Shown piece after piece: positions 53,148 to 63,011 of a stretch of DNA of 64,000 nt. The notes under the pieces are model-generated. The model saw only the letters and a list, made by a program, of their open reading frames with translations, was not told the origin of the DNA and ran no database searches. The DNA comes from Limnephilus marmoratus (lineage: Eukaryota; Arthropoda; Insecta; Trichoptera; Limnephilidae). The position numbers were made by a program, and so were the translations under genes. The stretch spans positions 12,977,721 through 13,041,720 of the forward strand of contig OU862928.1 of assembly GCA_917880885.1 (NCBI GenBank). Reading direction: 5' to 3'. How positions within the stretch are numbered: the stretch's first letter is position 1; every line of letters begins with the position of its first letter.

Positions 53148-54098
53148 CAAGGTGGCGCAAAATTAATCACCCTATCGGAAGATGTTATATTTTTTGCAAA
53201 TGGCGTCGTACGTCAATCATATTGACATTTGTGAACTAAACAGCCGCAGAATTCAAACAGACAAGCAATGGAGCGGTATACTCCGCAAGAGCGTGGAATA
53301 ATTGTTTCGATTTAAGCTTTAACGCTTTTAGCGATTTTGTGTCGAAAGTCATCATGAACGACGAGGCCACTTAAACTGTTACGCTAATAAGCAAAATATT
53401 CGTTTCTGGAGCATTAAAAATCCGCGTGTGATGCACGAAAAGTCATTATATCCACTCAAAACCACTGTGTGGTACGGCGTTTACGCGGAAGGAGTGAGTG
53501 GGTCGTATTTTTTGAGGACGCCATTGCCAGTAACAGTGACCGTAATGGTCACTGTTAATGGCGAACGCTACAGGACCATGATAAATGACTTCTTACTTCC
53601 GGAATTGGATGAGCGGGGCTTGGTGAACATGTGGTTTCAACAAGACAGTGCAACCGCGCACACAGCACGAGCCACAATGGTTATTGTGAAGGAAGTGTTT
53701 CCTGGTCGCGTAATCTCTCGTTTTGGCGATTTGGTATGGCCAGCAAGATCGCCCGATTTAACCATCCCAGACTTCTTTCTTTAGGGCTATTTGAAGTCGC
53801 GGGTTTATGCCAAAAAGCCTCTGACAATCGCAGCCCTTAAAGAGAATATTCGACAGGAATGCGAACAGTTATCACCGGAAATCTTGAGGAAAGTCATGGA
53901 AAATGCAATAAAACGGGCACAAATGTGTATCAACACTGGTGGCAGCCACTTGACGGATACCATTTTTTCCACTTAACAGAAAAAATTGTAAAAGTCCAAA
54001 TAAAGATTTCTGTTACTCAAAATCTTTTTTTTTATTTAGTAAAAAAGTTATTCAAAAACAAAATTGGTTGATTAATTTATTAATTTTGCGCCACACTG
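53148..54098 (+). mobile_element. DD41D (rosa-type) mariner, internally deleted second copy
   Basis: TA flanks at 53146-53147 and 54099-54100. The left end is CAAGGTGGCGCAAAATTAAT; the right end, complemented, is CAGTGTGGCGCAAAATTAAT. Length is 951 bp against about 1.26 kb for the emptied copy at 11124. The missing part lies between the helix-turn-helix start and the first catalytic Asp. TIRs differ from copy 1 (GCAAAATTAATCACC against GCAAAAGTAATCACC), so it is a related but distinct subfamily. Confidence 0.88.
53270..53976 (+). pseudogene. DD41D mariner transposase, N-terminal deletion and one stop
   Basis: The first residues (MERYTPQERGIIVS) are followed by a stop and a deletion. SKVIMNDEA marks the first catalytic Asp. 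The main frame 53428-53784 has MVTVNGERYRTMINDFLLPE, WFQQDSATAHTAR (second Asp) and RSPDLTIPDFFL (third Asp, 41 residues after the second). One TAG in the FFL*GYLKSRVY context (near 53782) precedes the C-terminal part KENIRQECEQLSPEILRKVM ... DTIFST. Better preserved around the catalytic core than copy 1. Confidence 0.87.
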
Positions 54099-54100
54099 TA

Positions 54101-54890
54101 CTTCACTATTGGTTTCGTCTAAGTCATTTTTGAAAACTAACTAAAACCGAGGTTTCAACCCCCTAATTTGCACTTTTTTTTTTAAATGTTTCTAAGTTCA
54201 AAGCCACTAGTTAACACTTCTTATCACCTGCGAATAACATCACGGCGTAATTAAGGCCTTTCCTGCCACCACGTCGGACTGTCCAAAATGACCCCTTACA
54301 ACGGCTTTTATATCTCCCTCCAGTTTCAAAAGTACACAATTGCGTTTTCCTTGATCTAAATTATTAAATCTTCTCCTCTTGTAATCTCTCAAAAAACTTA
54401 TCTTATTTTGCTTTAATCCGACATACACCTTTATGTCTTGCTTCAATTCAATAAAAGGCCCGAATTAGCAAATATCCGTTAGTCTGCCCATCCGGTTCCT
54501 TTGTCTTCGTATTTAAGAAATATGATTATTATCACCTTCTCTTAAAAATAACAATATTCATATTTTACTTCTCAAGTACAAACATTTCATGTCCATGCGA
54601 AAATTACCGCTAAACATATATAAAAATGTATGGTCCTATTACCAAAGCGTTAACAACAGCATACAGAATTTTATTTTGATGCTCCCATATACTTATTTAC
54701 TCATATATGTCGAGCATTGGCGCACACACGAGGGGGTTTTGGGGTTTAAACCCCCCCCCCCCTGAATTTCGACGACAAGCATATATTATTTTACCAATCA
54801 AAAGCAACATAAGAAACGTTTAGATAAATCTGTACGCAAAATTTCTTTATTATAAAAAAATCTTAAAAATTTCTTTTTTATTATATATGT
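54101..54890. other. Unassigned spacer with a C-run next to a TTTAAA palindrome
   Basis: At about 54729-54762, GAGGGGGTTTTGGGGTTTAAA is followed by 12 C. This looks like a DNA-transposon terminus or subterminal palindrome but no partner end was found. Nothing else recognised. Confidence 0.35.
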
Positions 54891-54894
54891 TAAT

Positions 54895-55137
54895 CAAATG
54901 TTCACTCTTCCCATAGTTGGAGATATCATATCTTATACAGACGACACTGTAGTTATCACTAAAGGGAAATCATGGGAGGATACAATGAATATAGCAAATA
55001 CAAATATAAACATACTCAAAACATGGTTTGACCTAAATTGTCTCTCACTAAATACAAAGAAAACTTATTTTATTCCATTCTCTTTAAAAGAAAAAAGTGT
55101 CGAGAACATTATAACTTGGGCCCGGATTGATATGTAA
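54895..55137 (+). pseudogene. CR1-like LINE reverse transcriptase fragment
   Basis: About 80 codons: LPIVGDIISYTDDTVVI (catalytic box, Y-A-D-D read here as YTDD), then TKGKSWEDTMNIANTNINIL and WFDLNCLSLNTKKTYFI. This matches the FADDTALIFEGKTWKDAFDK stretch of the LINE at 58322-60571. Truncated at both ends. Confidence 0.8.
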
Positions 55138-55590
55138 ATACATATTTTTAATTTTCACAATTTTCGGTCTCGTATGTGTTCTCTACCTAAATTATCATAT
55201 ATAGATTGTGAAAAACTAATTTTTATTTTCCATATTTTTCCATATTTCATGGTTAAGTCCATATTTTAAAAAAAATATCACAATCATCCATATTTTCGTT
55301 TTTTATATCATAAAACATGAATTAGTTCACAAAAATTGATATAATTTTACGTGCTTGCATTCTCGCCACCACACGACCGCGCGTGTATCATTTCTCTCGC
55401 GTATTATTCGTCGTAATTTGATTTTTGATTCTCTTCCTCTCCGCGCGGCCACGATCACCGACGACGAGCGACGTTCCTGCCGTGTTGCTTGCGCGTCTTT
55501 TTATTTTTACGTACTCAAGGATAAACAACCTTTGCGTTTCAAGTTGGAAAAATATATCGATGATTTCCCAAGCCAAAAAAATATATTTTA

Positions 55591-55860
55591 GACAAAAATA
55601 AAGGATTTGATACCCTAAAAACAATTAATAAAGTTCTGCGGGGAAGCTTTGAGGGTACTGCAGACGTGCCTTACACAATTTCGGAACTAGGCATATTTAA
55701 GTACGCTCCCATTACATCATGTGACGTGGAAAGATCGTTCAGCCAATAGAAGGCTATATTTTGACCAAATCGACAAAGTTTTAATTTCGATAATTTAAAA
55801 AGCATGTGATTGTGTACTGCAATCAATTTAATAAGACAGATTTAGAGGAAGATGAATAAA
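55591..55860 (+). pseudogene. hAT transposase C-terminal relic
   Basis: DKNKGFDTLKTINKVLRGS, then FKYAPITSCDVERSFSQ, a stop, KAIF, a stop, and PNRQSFNFDNLKS. The block APxTSxxVERSFS followed by NR and FxxxNL is the conserved C-terminal dimerisation segment of hAT-family transposases, also used by domesticated ZBED-type proteins. Two stops show it is dead. The upstream transposase is not recognisable; the ORF at 55355-55591 does not resemble it. Confidence 0.75.
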
Positions 55861-55869
55861 ACTTAATTT

Positions 55870-56737
55870 TTTTAATTTGAATTACCTGAACATTTCGCTA
55901 TCTTTTTATAATTTTTTTAATGTAACTGTTACTGCATAGTAATTTTTCACAATAAACAATGTTTCATATGAAAGATAATCTTATTTTATTCTCCATATTA
56001 TATCCATATTTTACATTTTGTTATAAATTGGTATTTAGCAGAAGGACGTCAAGGAAAAACATCTGGTTTCAATGGAGGAATTCCTTTGTTTTATTCACAA
56101 GCACATTTGTTACAATAATTTGTCCCGACCCGACAAAACACTAAATTTGGTCACTTTGACCACTTGCTAGACAATGCTAGCTGTTTATAGGAGATCCACG
56201 AATTAAGAGAGAGTTAAACTAGAAAAGCAGACTATTTATAAGAATGTTTTTTCCAACACAATCAAAATAAACAACACTTTCGTGTCACCATAACACATTA
56301 TACGATATAAAAACCAGAGATCTACTTTACCGTCTAACATTTCGTTTTAGTTTAGTCTTACGTCGCTAATCTGTAAAATTCAATATCAACTAACAATATG
56401 CTACAAAAATATGCCGCTAGATGGCAGTAGTCTTCACTCTTTTTAACATACTGCCCGGCGGGAAATGAGAAAAAACAACAAGTTTTTTTGAAATTAAAAT
56501 CAAACTACAAATTCCTAAATCTACACACAATATACTAAAAATTTGCAAGATGTGTAACTATCTAAATTTCATCATCACCTTCAAAAATAAGAAATAAAGA
56601 GAACATTCAAAATAGTTCAAATTAAAATTAAAATTTCAAATATCGTTCAGACATCATTAACAAAACAGTCGTACACGTGAGATAAACTACCCTCTCAGGC
56701 TGTGTAAACAATATATTTATATATATATATATATATT
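55870..56737. other. Unassigned AT-rich sequence, ending in (TA)n
   Basis: No gene or known repeat. It ends in a (TA)n run at about 56711-56735, into which the LINE-derived short element inserted; a similar run lies on the other side at 57067-57092. Confidence 0.35.
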
Positions 56738-57066
56738 TTTTTTACATGAGCTCCACACAGGAGGCCCTGAGGAAAATAATTTCCCTCAGGGCCTATGTCA
56801 TCTTTGAGGATACTGTGTGGAGGGTTTTTTTTTAAGGAAAGGAAGGAGAGTAGAGTTCTGGGAAGGAAAAGGATTTAAAGGGTGGGTAGGATTCTGGGGT
56901 TCAGTATGTCCTGGTCATCCGCCTCCAAGACCTAGACAAACCTCACCCTATGAACCCGGGCACCCCTGCTAAATCACCAAAGTTAGCGAACCACTTGGGG
57001 TGACCTATGGCAGAGGTGTTGGTTATCCAATAAAGGTTCCCGGGGTGGCGGTACCCATTCCCGCCT
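56738..57066 (-). mobile_element. LINE-derived short retroelement, copy C
   Basis: On the minus strand it reads GGGAGGCGGGAATGGGTACC, TTTATTGGATAACCAACACC, AAGTGGTTCGCTAACTTTGG, then jumps to CCCAGAATCCTACCCACCC and ends with ACCCTCCACACAGTATCC, the hairpin GGCCCTGAGG...CCTCAGGGCC, TCCTGTGTGGAGCTCATGTA and an A-run. It matches the 5' leader and 3' end of the LINE at 42766-46345, missing leader 42936-43237 and the whole ORF. Flanking (TA)n on both sides is its target or TSD. The hairpin is nearly identical to that of the parent, so this copy looks the youngest. Confidence 0.85.
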
Positions 57067-57233
57067 CCCAAATATATATATATATATATATATTTACTTC
57101 CATGAACATTTTTTTAATAAGTAATCACATGAGTTTTTTAGAAAAGCTGTATAAATATTCGTAAACTATGCTCCAAGTTAACTGATTTTTATGTCAATAA
57201 ATGATTTTGTTTTGAATATTGTATTTTTTTCAG

Positions 57234-57270
57234 ATCCAGAATCATCGGCACTTTCAGAAACGGAAAGAAG
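57234..57270 (+). CDS. Probable 37-nt microexon of the S1 protease gene
   Basis: Preceded by a strong polypyrimidine tract and acceptor (GTATTTTTTTCAG, ends 57233) and followed by GTAAGA. Joined in phase 1 to the exon ending at 47157 it reads D-PESSALSETER and leaves phase 2. The stretch is hydrophilic, like a linker after the protease domain, so the gene product would continue beyond the catalytic domain. The identification rests on splice sites and phase only. Confidence 0.5.
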
Positions 57271-57357
57271 GTAAGAACTTAAGAACAAATTCGTAAAACA
57301 CATATGTCATTTACGTTATGGCAAGACAGCTTACTTTTTAAAAATGTGTTGTAGACA

Positions 57358-60300
57358 TTTATTTATTTATTTATTTATAATTTCTCACCATACATGTGTT
57401 CTTATTTTTTTTTTTTTACAAAAATATTAACCTCACTAGGCTAGCAGCCTGTATTGAGGTTAAATTCATAAATTTGAGTGGTGCATTTACACACAAATCA
57501 CTAAAATACAAAAAAATCACTAAAATACAAAACACTACATCCAAAACACTAAAATATTATATGCGGAAAGTAAGAAATAACAATATTATATTGGTGACCA
57601 GATGGGTAATTTGTAACAATATAGACCATAAAACAAATCCTTAATAAATTACTATACCCACCAAGAAACAAAGGTAGTTCAAAACAACTAGGGTGACACT
57701 CCGATTTTTACAAATGGGACTCAAATAAAATCTGGTTATTTAAAAAATATATATGTTTATATATATCTTTTTATTTAAAAAACAAATATTATTAAAAAAA
57801 AAAATATCTTATTATTTTAAAATATGTTTTTTTTTTTATTATTTAAAAAAAGGCCAAGGATGAAAAAATAGTATGCCAATCCTCTGACAACACAAAAATC
57901 TTAACATTTTTTTTAAATTTCGCTAATGAATTGGAAGACTTTATGTAATCTGGCAGAATATTAAACAGAAGTGGAGCCTGATATAAAAAGTTTCTTTGGC
58001 CAAAAGATGTTTTAGTACTTATTGCGACAAAGTTCATTCTTGAGCCAATTCTAGTGGTATGGATTTGTTGGGTTCTTTCTGCAGAATAAATATTGATAAA
58101 AAATTTACAAATTATTTTAGAGATGTACAGCTGTTTTATACTCATAACGTCAGATTCCTTGTAAAGAAGTTTTGATGGATAACGAAATTTTTTTTTGTAC
58201 ATGACCTTAAGAATTAATTTGTGAGCAATATTTAGTGGCTCTACATTGGACTTTAGACAGGATCCCCAGCATACAATATTGTAAGAAAGTCGAGATTGTA
58301 CTAAGGCATAATAGACAGATTTTAATTTATCTTTATCCAGTATATGAGTTCTTTAAAAATATAGGTAAGTCTCCTGATATTTTTTGTTAACATGTCAATA
58401 TGGTCATTCCATCTCAAATATTGATCAATATTTACACCTAGGTACCTTATACAGTCTACTCTTTCTAAAGGGTGGCAATTACAATTACAATTTTGCAGAC
58501 AATTGTGTATAATTAGATTATGAGTGTTGGAAGGCTGACTTTTTGATGATATGCTAAAAGTTACATATTTTGTTTTTGATGTATTCAAAGTTAAGATGTT
58601 ATTATTTAGCCAACTCTTTACTATTCTTAATCCTGAATCACATTTGTCAAAAGCATCTTTCCAGGTTTTACCCTCAAATATTAAAGCAGTGTCGTCTGCG
58701 AAACTAACAATATTACCAGGAATATCTAAATTACATAAATCATTAATGTAGATTAAAAACAATATTGGTCCAAGTACACTACCTTGTGGAACCCCAAATG
58801 AGATTTGTTTGCTAATGCTTAAATTATTATTTATCTCTACTTGTTGTATTCTATCGCTAAGATAGGATTTGAACCAACTTAATGCTGTACTGGAATGTGA
58901 AATGCCAAGAGAAGATAATTTTTTGAGGAGTAATCCATGGGAAACCGTGTCAAATGCCTTTGATAGATCTAAAAACACAGCTAAGGCTTTGTTTCCATAA
59001 TCCAGGGCACTAGTGACTTTCGACAATACCCTCAATACTGCATCACTTGTTCCTCTATTTTCTCTGAAACCAAACTGATTGCTAGAGAGTAGTTTATTTG
59101 TTTCTAAGAATGATACCAATCTCGACTTAGCCAATCTCTCTATTACTTTTGAAAGCGTGTTGAGTAGGGATATAGGTCTATAATTATTGACATCTAGTTG
59201 ATCTCCACCTTTAAAAAGAGGAATCACTTTAGCTTTCTTACAGTGAGAAGGGAACATCCCACTCTTGAAGCTAATATTAATAATATGAGATATGGGACCA
59301 GCTAATTCGGATACATGGAGTTTATATATCATAACACTTATAGAATCAATACCGCATGAGAAAGACATTTTTAAATCATTTATCACATTTGTCACTTCAG
59401 AAATGTTAGTTGGCTTAAAGTCAAAATTGTCCCCGGTAATCTGAAGTTCAGATTTAAAATCATTCACAAGATACGTCTCACTGGTTTTATTATCACTGCA
59501 CAAATTGTTAGCGAAACTTGGACCAATATCACTGAAGAAGTCATTAATGTGATTAGTAATTATATTTGGACTCTCTTCCATTGAAGTAATAATATTATTA
59601 ATTTTCAATTTTTTTATGGTAGTTTGTTCCTTTTTAAGGTTTATGGCCTCCTTTATAATTTTCCACTGTTGTTTAATGTTACCATTGACTTCATCTAATT
59701 TTCTTCTGAAATATGCTTGTTTTGTTGTTCGTATTATCCTAGAACACCAGTTTCGATATCGCTTATAATATTCAAACAGTTCCAAGTTATGGCTTTCTTT
59801 TCTACATCTGTTGTGCAATTTATCACGTGTTCTGAGACATTTGATTAATCCAGCGTTTATCCATGGTTTTAGATGTTTCATAATATGTTTCTCTTTTTGT
59901 ACTGACGTACAACTTTGCACATGGGTTTTCAAACATTTTATGAAATTATCAGTTGCCAGATTGACGTCATTTGTTGATAGAACTATATCCCAGGATTCCT
60001 CCTTTAATTTGGTCTTCAAGAGGTGGTTGTCAACAACAAATTTAGGTTTTACATTATTATTTGAAATATTATGTAGATTTAAGCTCATAAACTTCATTAA
60101 AATTGCATAATGGTCTGTTATGCCAGTAGTAAAAGCTGCTCCTTGTGGTTCAAATTTTGATTTTGCCATAATATGATCAATGCAGCTAGATTTGTCAGGA
60201 GTTACTCTTGTTGGTGAGTTTATTATGGGCTTCAAACCATGAAACGCCAGAAGTGATAGGTATTTTTGTGTTTTTATGTTCTTCAAATCTAGGGTATCAA

Positions 60301-60516
60301 TATTTAAGTCCCCACATAAGATAATCTCCTTATTTTGCAAGGATTCAGATGCAAGGAATTCATTCAATGAGTCGAGAAAGTTGTCTATTTTAGTCTGGGA
60401 TGGAGATCGATATACAGCTAATAAATATAATGTATTGGATAATTGCATTTTCAAGTAGACATTCACGTAGACATTTGTCACGAAATTATATAATGTTACT
60501 GTACGAAATATATATA
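57358..60516 (-). mobile_element. CR1-like LINE, minus strand, with (AAAT)n tail and structured 3' UTR
   Basis: The 3' end (left) is an (AAAT)n microsatellite in its own sense at 57358-57380. The 3' UTR has a perfect 9-bp stem TTAACCTCA/TGAGGTTAA (57427-57435 with 57455-57463) around an AGGCTAGC loop. ORF2 follows at 57843-60571. The 5' side is truncated in the endonuclease and runs into an inverted repeat at 60517-60600. Confidence 0.82.
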
Positions 60517-60571
60517 CAGGCAAATCATGATGCGCCTCAGGCACTTCAAGATCTGCCGCCAAGAACTTCAC
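57843..60571 (-). pseudogene. CR1-like LINE ORF2: endonuclease, reverse transcriptase, C-terminus; one frameshift
   Basis: The segment 60571-58322 is open for 749 codons, though the first 20 or so belong to the inverted repeat. Endonuclease: YLLAVYRSPSQTKIDNFLD, KEIILCGDLNIDTLD, CIDHIMAKS, GITDHYAILM. Linker: LKPWINAGLIKCLRTRDKLH. RT: NYRPISLLNTLSKVIERLAK, LAVFLDLSKAFDTVSHG, SFGVPQGSVLGPILFLIYIN, IVSFADDTALIFEG (catalytic), LGVNIDQYLRWNDHIDML. A frameshift near 58330-58345 leads to the C-terminal segment (LLYKESDVMSIKQLYIS, TSFGQRNFLYQAPLLFNILP). Except for the missing endonuclease start and this frameshift it is intact, hence young. Confidence 0.88.
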
Positions 60572-60600
60572 AATGTGGCTAGGCGCATCATGATTGCCTG
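60517..60600. repeat. 20-bp inverted repeat at the 5' junction of the CR1-like LINE
   Basis: CAGGCAAATCATGATGCGCC (from 60517, arm to 60537) is the complement, with one gap, of AGGCGCATCATGATTGCCTG (60581-60600). The 43-base loop reads CAGGCACTTCAAGATCTGCC and on. It lies exactly where the LINE endonuclease loses similarity, so it may be a 5' junction fold-back or a small independent element. Confidence 0.7.
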
Positions 60601-60941
60601 ATTGTACGATCGGCCACCGTCATATTATGGCTTGCATTTCAATATTAATCGTGTAGAAGACTAATACATTTATCAAGTCTAGTATTGACGAATTTCTGGA
60701 TCTGCTTCAAACTATCAAAGAATTAACGAAATAAACAGTAGAGAAATAACTAAAAAGTGGTCAATTCCCTTAAATCGAAGATTGCGCACTGTGCCAGTGT
60801 ATTTATTTTCCCAAAAAGTGTGTTGTTTTGCATAGAAAAGAGTTTTTTTTTCTCGGGAGCTTAAGTCACAATTTCACCAATCGGTACCATAGTTCTTGAA
60901 CATTATAGAATTCAAGAAATCCTCTCGTAAGGATCTTAAGT
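60601..60941. other. Spacer, nothing recognised
   Basis: Mixed composition, no open frames of note. Confidence 0.3.
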
Positions 60942-61300
60942 GGGGCCATTCGTTTATTACGGTTCGTTTATTAGATGAATTTTGCTAGCTTTCGACCCCC
61001 TCCTCCCCTATTATAAGAAAAAATAAGAAAAGGCCGACCCCCTCCCCCCTGTTTAATATTTATTACATAAGAATCTATCGGAAAAAATGAATACACGCTT
61101 GGTTTGTTTTAATTTTTTATTTGCAAAGTAACAATTTTTTGAAATGTTTTTTTGTTACAGGTACTAATTTTAACTTTGCGCATTTTTGTGATCTTACATA
61201 AGAACTGTTGAGACTCCCTCCCACCCCTTATAAGAAAAAATAAGACATGGTCGACCCCCCTCTTCTCCTAAATCGTCTTACGTAATAAATTAATGGCCCC
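60942..61300. mobile_element. MITE with about 20-bp terminal inverted repeats
   Basis: GGGGCCATTCGTTTATTACG at the left and, complemented, GGGGCCATTAATTTATTACG at the right. The 359-bp interior has two CGACCCCC...CTTATAAGAAAAAATAAGA-type blocks (about 60996-61045 and 61200-61260) and no coding capacity. Ends of this style are frequent in arthropod DNA transposons; I do not assign a superfamily. No clear TSD. Confidence 0.6.
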
Positions 61301-61399
61301 TGTTACAAAATTGTGTTGCGTCTTTCAAGGAAGCAATTATTCAAAATTGCTCTTTTTTTATAAAATTCACGCTCAACGAAATTGAATTGCATACTCAAT

Positions 61400-62660
61400 G
61401 TACTGCGTGTGAAAAAACATTGAAGTTCCGGCAGACTTTATATCATATTTTGTATGTGAAGATGAATATTACATTTTGTGTGCTGATACAGCGGAAACTT
61501 CTCGCCGAGAGAAAAATTCAACATCAATTACAACTTTTGAAATGTAAAAAAGGTGTAAAAATTCCAAAATAGAATAAACCGAAAATTATTGCGAATAACT
61601 TGAATGAAAATAATCAAGACCTGGCACCTGTTGCCAAAAATTATAAACAATTTGCTCAAAATAGCGAGGTCTACACGTCTACAACCGCTCAGTCAGTCAG
61701 TAACCAGTGAAAATCTAGCATTATCAATCACAGATGGCTCTAATAATCTATTACACTTTTGTTTAATATGATATCAATGTTGCCTTTGTCAGCTTTCCAT
61801 AAAATTGATAGCCCCATTAGACCCGTGGTCTCCTGTTGCAATTCCTCCAATTTTAAACTATCTTCTTTTATAACAGAGGTATTCAATGACACCAATGTAT
61901 TTTACATAAAATATACCATCATGAATTCATTAGCATTAATTAACGACCTGGCTCTTCCCACTAACTACAAATTAATATCGTTCGATGTAGTCAATTTATT
62001 TCCCAATGTTCCTACCATTTAAAGTAAAGCCCTAATATTCAATTTACTGAATATTTCATACTTAACTAAAGATCTAGCCAATGACTTGTCGCGTCTTTTT
62101 AATATTTGTTTTAACCCAAATAATTTTCAATAAAATAATATTATTTTTTAACAGAAGGGTGGCTTAGCCATGGGGGCTCCAACGAGTCGTATAATCGCCG
62201 ACATTTTTATGAATAATTTAGAAAATAATATTTTTGCTTTAAAATCACCTCTCTTAAAATATATATTAATGTGGAGACGTTACGTTGATGAAAATCTTTG
62301 TATTTGGACAGGTACCGAAAGACAACTAAACGTTTTTCTCAAAATAATAAATTCCTTTCACAAACAAATACAATTTACTTTAGAGGTAGGTACAAACTCA
62401 AGCTTGAATTTTCTGGACCTACCTTTAAGTATCATCAATAATAAAATTGATTTTGATATCTACCGTAAACCTACCTATACCGATAATACCATTCACAACT
62501 CATCCAACCATCCCAAATTTCAAAAACATTAAGCTTTTTACTTCATGATACATCGATTGATTACGGTACCACTAAACAGTAATAATTTTAACAAGGAATT
62601 ATCAATAATTAAACAAATCGCTACCAATAATTATAAATCAAAGAATAATTATAAAAACCA
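61400..62660 (+). pseudogene. Penelope-like element reverse transcriptase, degenerate
   Basis: Penelope-like retroelements have an RT related to telomerase and usually a GIY-YIG nuclease. Seen here: KIDSPIRPVVSCCNSSNFKL (about 61803), LISFDVVNLFPNVPT (RT block A), then after stops KGGLAMGAPTSRIIADIFMN (block B), YILMWRRYVDENLCIWTGT (block C), SSLNFLDLPLSIINNKIDFD and YRKPTYTDNTIHNSSNHP. The catalytic YVDD reads YVDE, so the second Asp is lost. Stops near 62020, 62128 and 62530. The sequence ends near KNNYKNHP with no GIY-YIG domain, so it is 3'-truncated. The upstream part (61387-61700) is weakly Penelope-like (lysine-rich, no motif). Confidence 0.82.
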
Positions 62661-62864
62661 TCCTTAGGAAACCATACGAGTTCCTTACTATGTATAGCGA
62701 TATTTAGTGAATTTTATGTACTATCTATCACAGAATTGTGTAAGAGAAACGCCTTATATCAAATTATTATTATTCGCACCGTTATTTAAACATTAAAACA
62801 TGTTCCTGTGATTGAAATAAAAAGTGAAGTTTGTTGTGAACCCAGTTTCTAATTAAGGATCCTT

Positions 62865-63010
62865 ACATTTTTAACATACAGATTCCAGATTTTTGGAGAA
62901 AATATCGTGAAACGCTGATGGTGAGACAGTAGGTATGTATACTGCACATATGATGAGATTGAAGCCGGGAAGTTGCGAGCTCCTTGCGCACTGCTACCAG
63001 CACACCGCCT
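62865..63010 (-). pseudogene. LINE endonuclease fragment (second element)
   Basis: Minus strand: GGVLVAVRKELATSR, then after a frameshift NLIICAVYIP and SAFHDIFSKNLES. The GGVLVAV block and the YIPP-type strand are endonuclease motifs of jockey-type LINEs. It abuts the fragment at 63012 but repeats a motif already present there (GGGVLIAIK), so it is a different element. Confidence 0.65.
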
Positions 63011-63011
63011 G

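Noticed and set aside
55355..55591. 78-codon Arg/Ser-rich ORF just before the hAT relic
   Set aside because: No hAT zinc-finger or catalytic motif; an antisense frame of equal length exists.
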